Source: CAYRIF01 sp964424205 (GTDB taxonomy: Bacteria; Bacteroidota; Bacteroidia; Cytophagales; Cyclobacteriaceae). Taken from it: a stretch of 12,376 nt of DNA. The position numbers and the translations under genes were made by a program. The number at the start of each line of letters is the position of its first letter. Position 1 is the stretch's first letter. This document shows, one piece after another, positions 7,718 through 12,376 of the stretch. The stretch is from assembly GCA_964424205.1 (NCBI GenBank), contig CAYRIF010000093.1:1-12376 (forward strand), in the 5' to 3' direction. Under the pieces are notes generated by a model. It was not told where the DNA came from. It was given only the letters and a program-made list of their open reading frames with translations, and did not search any database.

Positions 7718-7733
7718 ATTCATACGTACGAAT
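7718..7733. promoter_or_regulatory. Imperfect palindrome, candidate antitoxin operator 1
   Basis: ATTCATACGTACGAAT is a 16-bp inverted repeat with one mismatched pair, centred on ACGT. It begins 8 bp beyond the antitoxin ATG and lies where the transcript start would fall. Position and symmetry fit a site bound by the dimeric ribbon-helix-helix antitoxin. Confidence 0.45.
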
Positions 7734-7737
7734 ATAA

Positions 7738-7745
7738 CAAAATTA
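7738..7745 (-). promoter_or_regulatory. -7 box (TAATTTTG) of the toxin-antitoxin promoter
   Basis: On the minus strand TAATTTTG matches the Bacteroidota -7 consensus TAnnTTTG exactly, about 28 bp before the antitoxin ATG. No clear -33 TTG is seen. It lies between two palindromes, as expected for an autorepressed promoter. Confidence 0.42.
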
Positions 7746-7755
7746 TCCGTATAAT
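7742..7755. promoter_or_regulatory. Imperfect palindrome, candidate antitoxin operator 2
   Basis: ATTATCCGTATAAT is a 14-bp inverted repeat with one mismatched pair and a central CG. It overlaps the upstream edge of the TAATTTTG box. The core resembles that of the palindrome at 7718-7733, which suggests two sites for one regulator. Confidence 0.38.
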
Positions 7756-7770
7756 AAAAATTAATGAAGA

Positions 7771-7789
7771 AAAAACTAGGGAAAACCTA
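7771..7789 (-). terminator. Weak stem-loop with T tract after the SDR-like gene
   Basis: On the minus strand TAGG, a five-base loop and CCTA are followed by G and six T. The stem overlaps the TAG stop. A four-pair stem is very short for an intrinsic terminator, so this is tentative. Confidence 0.2.
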
Positions 7790-9349
7790 CCAATCAATCG
7801 GCCCATAGTCCTTCAAGAACTTACCGCACCAGTGCTTTCCCGTATTAATGCCATCAAATAAGGGATCCATCACACGTGCCGCGCCGTCCACAATATCTAA
7901 TGGCGGCTGAAAATCATGCACTTCTTCCTTCTTCTTTGCTAATTCTGCTGGATCCTCGTCTGTCACCCAGCCAGTATCTACGGCGTTGGTATAAATACCA
8001 TACTTTGCGAAATCAGATGCCGAAGTGAGCGTCATCATATTCAATGCAGCCTTTGCCATATTGGTATGTGGATGGCGGGCTTCTTTATGAAAACGGTGAA
8101 ACTTTCCTTCCATCGCCGTGACATTGATGATGTGCTTCATTCCTGTATTTTCCTTTTTCATCAGGTTCACCAGCCGATTACACAACACAAAAGGAGCTAC
8201 GGAATTAACCAATTGTACTTCTAGCATTTCATTGGTCTGAATTTCTCCTAATTTCAAACGCCAACTATTCGTTTTTCTTAAATCTACTTGTTGCAAATCT
8301 GCATCTAATTTTCCTTCCGGAAAAATCTCTTCAGCCGTGAGCGAATTATCAATACTGTAGGGAATTTGTGTTAATTTGGCGGAAGCACGCAAGCCAATAC
8401 CCAATTGTTTTCCATGCCAACTAACTGGCAGATTCTTGTCCTCGCCTTCGGCAAAACCTAAGCTTAACGTCCTCAGCTCACTCAGACAGGCATCATGGTC
8501 TGCTAACAGCAGCTGTGCAAACTTTGGTAATTCGCCAATAGCGCATTCCTCATTTTCCATCAGGTGTTTGTAAAAACCCGCCGGGCGTCTCACCGTTTGC
8601 GCTGCATTATTAATCAACACATCCAATCGGTCATACTGCTGCTCTATGAAATTACAAAATATCTCTACACTGGGAATATGTCTCAAATCCAATCCATGGA
8701 TTTTCAGTCGATGTCCCCATTTTTCAAAGTCAGCTTCTTTGGCATAACGCAATGCCGAATCCACAGGAAATCTAGTGGTAGCGATGACCGTAGCACCTGC
8801 CCGCAACATCATCAGCGTGATGTGGTAACCAATTTTAAGTCTTGAGCCGGTCACCAAGGCTACTTGCCCCGTGAGATCAGCTGTTTGGTATCGCTTGGCA
8901 TAATTGAAGTCTCCACAATCCTTGCACATGGTATCGTAAAAATGGTGCAGTTTGGTGAATAACTTTTTGCACACGTAGCAATTTTGTGGAGATTTCACTT
9001 CAATCTCTTGCTTTGCTTCTTCGCCTGTCAATTCAATCATGGAAGGTGCAATAAAAATGGTAGCATCCCGCGCACTCCTGATGCCAGTTTCGTTACGTGC
9101 GTGTTTGTCCCGTTCCCTGATTTTTCTTTTCTCTGCCTTCTTCGCTTCCTTTTTTCGCCTTGAAAACTCCTCCCTGCTCGGTCTAGAAAGCTTTCCTGCT
9201 GCCATGATTAATGCGAGGCGCTTGTCCTTAGATATTTCAAATATTTGATTGGTATCAGCATTCAACTGCTCCAAAACAGTCGTGCACAAGTCTATCTCTT
9301 CTTTGGTTAGCTTTTTGGGGACTCCTTTCTCTTCCTGATTTTTTGCCAT
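7787..9349 (-). CDS. Long SDR-fold oxidoreductase-like protein with a four-Cys cluster and atypical active site
   Basis: From ATG 9349 this is a 520-residue protein. Residues 1-100 are helical and very basic, especially 60-85. A C-x2-C...C-x2-C cluster (Cys124, 127, 142, 145) could bind zinc. Then comes a Rossmann domain: the VALVTGSRLKIG nucleotide loop (about 163-174), an LDLR acidic turn (about 220-223) and NNAA (247-250). The segment replacing the usual Ser and YxxxK residues reads NVTAMEG and HTNMAK, so Thr429 stands where the catalytic Tyr is expected while Lys433 is kept. This makes it an SDR relative that is either mechanistically different or non-catalytic. About 150 residues are inserted between NNAA and the Lys motif. 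A GTG at 9370 in the same frame would lie inside a -7 box (9370-9377), which favours ATG 9349. The substrate is unknown. Confidence 0.85.
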   Translation of the reverse strand: MAKNQEEKGVPKKLTKEEIDLCTTVLEQLNADTNQIFEISKDKRLALIMAAGKLSRPSREEFSRRKKEAKKAEKRKIRERDKHARNETGIRSARDATIFIAPSMIELTGEEAKQEIEVKSPQNCYVCKKLFTKLHHFYDTMCKDCGDFNYAKRYQTADLTGQVALVTGSRLKIGYHITLMMLRAGATVIATTRFPVDSALRYAKEADFEKWGHRLKIHGLDLRHIPSVEIFCNFIEQQYDRLDVLINNAAQTVRRPAGFYKHLMENEECAIGELPKFAQLLLADHDACLSELRTLSLGFAEGEDKNLPVSWHGKQLGIGLRASAKLTQIPYSIDNSLTAEEIFPEGKLDADLQQVDLRKTNSWRLKLGEIQTNEMLEVQLVNSVAPFVLCNRLVNLMKKENTGMKHIINVTAMEGKFHRFHKEARHPHTNMAKAALNMMTLTSASDFAKYGIYTNAVDTGWVTDEDPAELAKKKEEVHDFQPPLDIVDGAARVMDPLFDGINTGKHWCGKFLKDYGPIDW

Positions 9350-9369
9350 CAATACATATTTTAAAGCCA

Positions 9370-9400
9370 CAAAGTTATAATATGTATTAAACTCCTACAG
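9370..9400 (-). promoter_or_regulatory. Bacteroidota-type promoter of the SDR-like gene
   Basis: On the minus strand TAACTTTG (9370-9377) matches the -7 consensus exactly. CTG at 9398-9400, 20 bp upstream, approximates the -33 TTG. Transcription would begin near 9363-9366, leaving a short leader before ATG 9349 and excluding the GTG at 9370 as a start. Confidence 0.45.
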
Positions 9401-9440
9401 TAAGAAAACAGAAGAATATATTCCCTAAGTTTAGAGCTTC

Positions 9441-9932
9441 ATGAAAGACACCCTCAAACAACTACCACAACTCGCCAAGGAAAAACAACAGGAGCATAAA
9501 AAGCTTTTTGCCAAACTGAAGAAAAAAAAACCAAAGCAACTGGATATAACCATGCAAAAACTGCATGACGAGGAATTTCGAAAGACCGATTGTCTGACTT
9601 GTGCCAACTGTTGCAAAACTACGGGGCCGCTTTTTACCAATAAGGATATAGAAAGAATTGCCAAACAGCTTCGCATGAAGCCACAACAGTTTATCCAACG
9701 GTATTTACACATTGATGAGGACAATGATTTTGTGTTGCAAAGTGTTCCCTGCACATTCTTGGGCGTTGATAATTACTGTGCAATATATGATGTCCGACCA
9801 AAGGCTTGCAGGGAATATCCACATACCAATCGGAAGAAGTTTTATCAGATAGGAAATCTCACCATGAAGAACGTTGCCATCTGTCCTGCTGCCTATAATA
9901 TTGTCGAGCAATTGAAGGAAGTTAAATTTTAA
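9441..9932 (+). CDS. YkgJ-family cysteine-cluster protein
   Basis: This 163-residue protein carries the family hallmark C-x2-C-x2-CC (Cys51, 54, 57, 58), followed by PCTFL with Cys104, then Cys113 and IYDVRPKACREYPH with Cys123. This is the YkgJ/UPF0153 pattern, believed to hold zinc or an iron-sulfur cluster, with no settled biochemical role. The first 40 residues are Lys- and Gln-rich and probably form a charged helix. ATG 9441 is the start. The gene diverges from the SDR-like gene across about 90 bp and is co-directional with the zinc-peptidase gene 28 bp downstream. The possible -7-like box TAAGTTTA (9426-9433) has one mismatch and lies very close to the ATG, so its promoter is unclear. 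Confidence 0.9.
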   Translation: MKDTLKQLPQLAKEKQQEHKKLFAKLKKKKPKQLDITMQKLHDEEFRKTDCLTCANCCKTTGPLFTNKDIERIAKQLRMKPQQFIQRYLHIDEDNDFVLQSVPCTFLGVDNYCAIYDVRPKACREYPHTNRKKFYQIGNLTMKNVAICPAAYNIVEQLKEVKF

Positions 9933-9940
9933 TATATTTG
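9912..9940 (+). promoter_or_regulatory. Bacteroidota-type promoter of the M90 peptidase gene
   Basis: TTG at 9912-9914, an 18-bp spacer and TATATTTG at 9933-9940 fit the TTG / TAnnTTTG arrangement of the Bacteroidota primary sigma factor. The start of transcription would fall some 16 bp before ATG 9961. The -33 part lies inside the end of the YkgJ-family gene, so the peptidase may be transcribed separately. Confidence 0.5.
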
Positions 9941-9960
9941 TATCACATTTTTTGGCAGCC

Positions 9961-10755
9961 ATGGCACCCACTATCATTCTTCTCGCTTTAGCAATATTTA
10001 TCCTGACAACTATATATTTTGCCTTAAGAACCACCATCAGTTATTATGCGAAAGGGCAATTTAACAGGTATCTCATCAACAGAAAAATTAAGCCTTCCTA
10101 CAAAAAAATATTGATTGCTTACTTCAGGTATTACCATACACTTAGCGACAAAAACAAACTTCATTTTGAGAAAAGGGTACAGAAATTTATCGATATCAAA
10201 CGATTCGACCCCCGTGGATCATTCACAAAAGTAACAGATGAAATGGTAGTTTTAATAGCGGCATCTGCCATACAACTCACTTTTGGTTATCCGGGTGTTT
10301 ACTTCAAGCATTTTTGGAGAATCCTTATATATCCTGAAAATTACTACTCTAAAATCACGCAACATTATCACAAAGGAGAAGTAAACTCCAGAGGATTTAT
10401 CGTTTTATCTTGGGAGCATTTTTTAAAAGGTTATATGGATACTGGTGACGGCATTAACCTAGCCTTGCATGAAATGGCCCATGCACTGCGACTAGAAAAT
10501 TCAATAAAAAATGATGAGTATGATTTCATTGACCATGCGGCGTTAAAGGAATTTGATAGGTTGGGAAAATTAGAAACAGCCAAAATACATAAAGGAACGG
10601 CGAATTTCTTTAGAAAATATGCCTCCCAAAATCCCGACGAATTTTTCTCCATTGCCATAGAAAATTTCTTTGAAAGGCCTTTAGCATTTAAGGCACATAA
10701 TCATGCGCTTTATATGGCCACTGCCAAAGTACTGAGACAAAATCCATTAGAGTAG
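9961..10755 (+). CDS. Membrane-anchored zinc-dependent peptidase, MtfA/M90 family
   Basis: The product has 264 residues. A hydrophobic segment at 3-22 is followed by basic residues and should anchor it in the inner membrane with the rest in the cytoplasm. The metallopeptidase motif is HEMAH (170-174), where His170 and His174 would bind zinc and Glu171 activates water. The later NPDEFFSIAIENFFERP block (224-240) matches the conserved C-terminal part of MtfA and would supply the third ligand. E. coli MtfA binds the Mlc repressor and is an aminopeptidase; no Mlc homologue is in view, so the physiological role here is open. ATG 9961 is preferred to TTG 9952 because it has a sensible leader behind the promoter at 9912-9940 and gives the cleaner membrane segment. 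Confidence 0.88.
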   Translation: MAPTIILLALAIFILTTIYFALRTTISYYAKGQFNRYLINRKIKPSYKKILIAYFRYYHTLSDKNKLHFEKRVQKFIDIKRFDPRGSFTKVTDEMVVLIAASAIQLTFGYPGVYFKHFWRILIYPENYYSKITQHYHKGEVNSRGFIVLSWEHFLKGYMDTGDGINLALHEMAHALRLENSIKNDEYDFIDHAALKEFDRLGKLETAKIHKGTANFFRKYASQNPDEFFSIAIENFFERPLAFKAHNHALYMATAKVLRQNPLE

Positions 10756-10761
10756 CGCCAT

Positions 10762-10780
10762 TATCGGACTAGTTCCGATA
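10762..10780 (+). terminator. Stem-loop after the M90 peptidase gene
   Basis: TATCGGA and TCCGATA form a perfect 7-bp stem around a five-base loop, 6 bp after the TAG stop. No T tract follows (TCCCC instead), so it is not a classic intrinsic terminator, but it may terminate or protect the 3' end. Confidence 0.35.
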
Positions 10781-10795
10781 TCCCCAAGAAGCATT

Positions 10796-10840
10796 ATGAA
10801 GACAAATAATAGGTCTTTTATATTTAGAAGAAAGTCCTAA
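10796..10840 (+). other. Possible 14-codon leader ORF with embedded stem-loop ahead of the ABC-F gene
   Basis: ATG 10796 opens a 14-residue frame, MKTNNRSFIFRRKS, ending at TAA 10838-10840. The inverted repeat TAGGTCTTT / AAAGTCCTA (10810-10818 and 10831-10839, eight of nine pairs) folds over it with a 12-base loop. Leader peptides with attenuating hairpins precede some antibiotic-responsive ABC-F genes, and that is the only reason to note it. No ribosome site is evident, and a short ORF of this size occurs easily by chance. Confidence 0.2.
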
Positions 10841-10882
10841 TATATATTCTGCCATATTATTTACTATTACCACACAAGCAAT

Positions 10883-10890
10883 TACTTTTG
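10883..10890 (+). promoter_or_regulatory. -7 box (TACTTTTG) just before the ABC-F start
   Basis: TACTTTTG matches TAnnTTTG exactly and ends 4 bp before ATG 10895, so a transcript from it would begin at or within a few bases of the start codon (leaderless or nearly so). TTA at 10861-10863 is the nearest thing to a -33 element. Confidence 0.35.
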
Positions 10891-10894
10891 CAGG

Positions 10895-12376
10895 ATGCTT
10901 GCAATTAATAACTTATCATACTACATCGGTAGTCGTGCACTTTTTGAAAATGCCTCTTTACATGTCAAACCAAAAGACAAAATAGGGCTCATAGGACTCA
11001 ATGGTGCGGGAAAATCCACACTACTGCGGTTGATAGACGGGGAATACCTTGCTGATGCAGGTGAAATAAGTAAAAGCAGAGAATGTACCATCGGCTTTCT
11101 AAACCAAGACCTGCTGTCTTACCAGTCACAAGACAGCATCTTAAATGTAGCGATGCAGGCATTCCAAGAGACCCTTGACATTCAGCATAAAATAGAGGCC
11201 GTTATCAAACAAATGGAAACCAATTACGAAGATAAATTGGTAGACAAACTTACCAAGCTACAAGAACGGTTTGAAGCAAATGATGGGTATGTAATCCAGT
11301 CCAAGGCAGAAGAATTGCTAGAAGGGATCGGTTTTAAAACCGTTGATTTACAGCGACCTCTTTCCGAATTCTCAGGAGGGTGGCGTATGCGGGTGATGCT
11401 TGCCAAATTGTTACTTGAAAAGCCTTCACTCCTCATGCTTGATGAACCTACTAACCACTTGGATTTGCCTTCCATCCAATGGATAGAAAATTACCTAAGA
11501 AACTATGAAGGTGCGGTTATTGTCGTTTCTCACGATAGGGAGTTTCTAAACAATACCGCAAAACAAATTGTAGAAGTTGACCAGCAGCAACTTAATTTCT
11601 ACAATGGCGATTATGCTTTTTACACAAAAGAAAAGGCAATGAGAACAGAAATTCAGCAGGGCGCTTATGAAAATCAACAGCAGATGATTAAGCAAACCGA
11701 ACGGTTTATTGAGCGCTTTCGAGCCAAAGCAACCAAAGCAAAACAGGTGCAATCACGGGCAAAGGCACTCAATAGATTAGACAGGGTGGAGGAAGTTGCC
11801 AGTGCTAACAAGCAAGTGAACTTCAAATTTGACTTCAAGCAAAAATCAGGGAGATTCATCAGCACATTAGAGAATATTTCCAAATCGTATGGCGATTTAG
11901 AAATACTAAGAAACACAGGTGCCATCATAGAAAGAAGCGACAAAATCGCATTGATTGGCGCCAACGGAAAAGGAAAATCTACCCTCCTCAGGATTATCGC
12001 AGGCGACGAAAAACATGAAGGAAAACACCAAGAAGGTTTTAACGTGAACATGGCATTCTATGCACAGCACCAATTGGAAGATTTGAATGTGGACAATGAA
12101 ATATTAGAAGAACTAAAACAGGCAGGAAGCGGCAAAACTGAAATGGAATTGCGAAGTGTCTTAGGTTGTTTCCTATTTTCAGGCGATGATGTTTTCAAAA
12201 AAATCAAGGTGCTGTCAGGTGGAGAGAAATCTAGGGTAGCACTAGCAAAAACATTGATTTCAGAAGCCAACTTCCTGATCCTAGACGAACCAACCAATCA
12301 CTTGGACATGGTGTCAGAAAACATCCTTATTCAAGCCTTGCAGCAATACCAAGGCAGCTATGTAATTGTATCTCAC
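10895..12376 (+). CDS. ABC-F family ATPase, partial (C-terminus beyond right edge)
   Basis: An uninterrupted frame of 494 codons runs from ATG 10895 to the window end. It contains two ABC domains in one chain. Domain 1 has Walker A GLNGAGKS (34-41), signature SGGWRMRV (from 160) and Walker B with DEPTNHLD (183-190). Domain 2 has Walker A GANGKGKS (355-362), signature SGGEKSRV (from 441) and DEPTNHLD (464-471). Between them is the charged P-site tRNA-interaction linker with RFRAKATKAKQVQSRAK. There are no membrane helices, as expected for ABC-F proteins, which act on the ribosome (translation factors such as EttA, YheS and Uup, or antibiotic-protection factors). Members of this length class usually have about 620-650 residues, so about a fifth is missing. 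The subgroup cannot be fixed from the visible part; a housekeeping YheS/Uup-like role is more likely than resistance. Confidence 0.94.
   Translation, partial: MLAINNLSYYIGSRALFENASLHVKPKDKIGLIGLNGAGKSTLLRLIDGEYLADAGEISKSRECTIGFLNQDLLSYQSQDSILNVAMQAFQETLDIQHKIEAVIKQMETNYEDKLVDKLTKLQERFEANDGYVIQSKAEELLEGIGFKTVDLQRPLSEFSGGWRMRVMLAKLLLEKPSLLMLDEPTNHLDLPSIQWIENYLRNYEGAVIVVSHDREFLNNTAKQIVEVDQQQLNFYNGDYAFYTKEKAMRTEIQQGAYENQQQMIKQTERFIERFRAKATKAKQVQSRAKALNRLDRVEEVASANKQVNFKFDFKQKSGRFISTLENISKSYGDLEILRNTGAIIERSDKIALIGANGKGKSTLLRIIAGDEKHEGKHQEGFNVNMAFYAQHQLEDLNVDNEILEELKQAGSGKTEMELRSVLGCFLFSGDDVFKKIKVLSGGEKSRVALAKTLISEANFLILDEPTNHLDMVSENILIQALQQYQGSYVIVSH

Noticed and set aside
7017..7755. The toxin-antitoxin module as part of a mobile element or defence island
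   Set aside because: No integrase, transposase, terminal repeats or other defence genes are visible on either side.
8376..9248. Plus-strand ORFs opposite the SDR-like gene
   Set aside because: They are low-complexity antisense readings of a gene with clear domain motifs.
9431..10037. Minus-strand ORFs over the YkgJ-family gene and the promoter behind it
   Set aside because: The Cys- and Ser-rich translations mirror the Lys-rich start of the real gene, and the plus strand has the family cysteine pattern.
11224..12297. Minus-strand ORFs opposite the 3' part of the window
   Set aside because: They are antisense to an unbroken ABC-F reading frame with two complete sets of ATPase motifs.

Overview
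The window looks like a piece of a draft genome or metagenome-assembled genome from the Bacteroidota (Cytophaga/Flavobacteria-type). The DNA is AT-rich and starts mostly lack Shine-Dalgarno sequences. Several genes have a TAnnTTTG box, the -7 element of Bacteroidota promoters, just upstream. Two runs of N (3558-3657, 100 bases; 7534-7543, 10 bases) are scaffold gaps, and each interrupts a gene. The assignment to phylum is an inference from promoter style and gene families, not from a marker gene.

Positions 1-5771 form a minus-strand surface-glycan block. In transcription order it holds a Sulfotransfer_2-type sulfotransferase, a GT2 glycosyltransferase, a GT4 broken by the 100-N gap, a second GT2, a second GT4, and an asparagine-synthase-like amidotransferase that runs off the left edge. 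From the first GT2 onward the genes are nearly contiguous: spacings of 12 and 10 bp, then an ATGA and a TTGA overlap. This suggests one translationally coupled operon. A third GT4 (5867-7015) is transcribed the other way from a 95-bp divergent spacer. Together these genes fit the building and decoration (sulfation, possibly amidation) of an exopolysaccharide, capsule or O-antigen-like glycan. No polymerase, flippase or export gene is in view, so the locus must continue to the left.

Positions 7017-7755 hold a type II toxin-antitoxin module: a PIN-domain toxin and a ribbon-helix-helix antitoxin. The antitoxin is split by the 10-N gap and is easily missed. Two CG-centred imperfect palindromes flank a TAATTTTG box upstream of it and are good candidates for its own operator. 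The module lies tail to tail with the last glycosyltransferase, 1 bp apart, and marks the end of the glycan locus.

Positions 7787-12376 look like ordinary chromosomal genes: an unusual long short-chain dehydrogenase-like protein with a four-cysteine cluster and no catalytic Tyr, a YkgJ-type cysteine-cluster protein, an MtfA-like (M90) zinc peptidase with a membrane anchor, and an ABC-F ATPase that runs off the right edge. A small leader ORF with an embedded stem-loop sits ahead of the ABC-F gene.

There are no rRNA, tRNA, CRISPR or insertion-sequence features in view, and no gene-free stretch exceeds 300 bases. I see no convincing wholly new system. The parts most worth a second look are the sulfated-glycan cluster, the glutaminase-less asparagine synthase, the dehydrogenase-like protein with a non-canonical active site, and the gap-hidden antitoxin with its operator.
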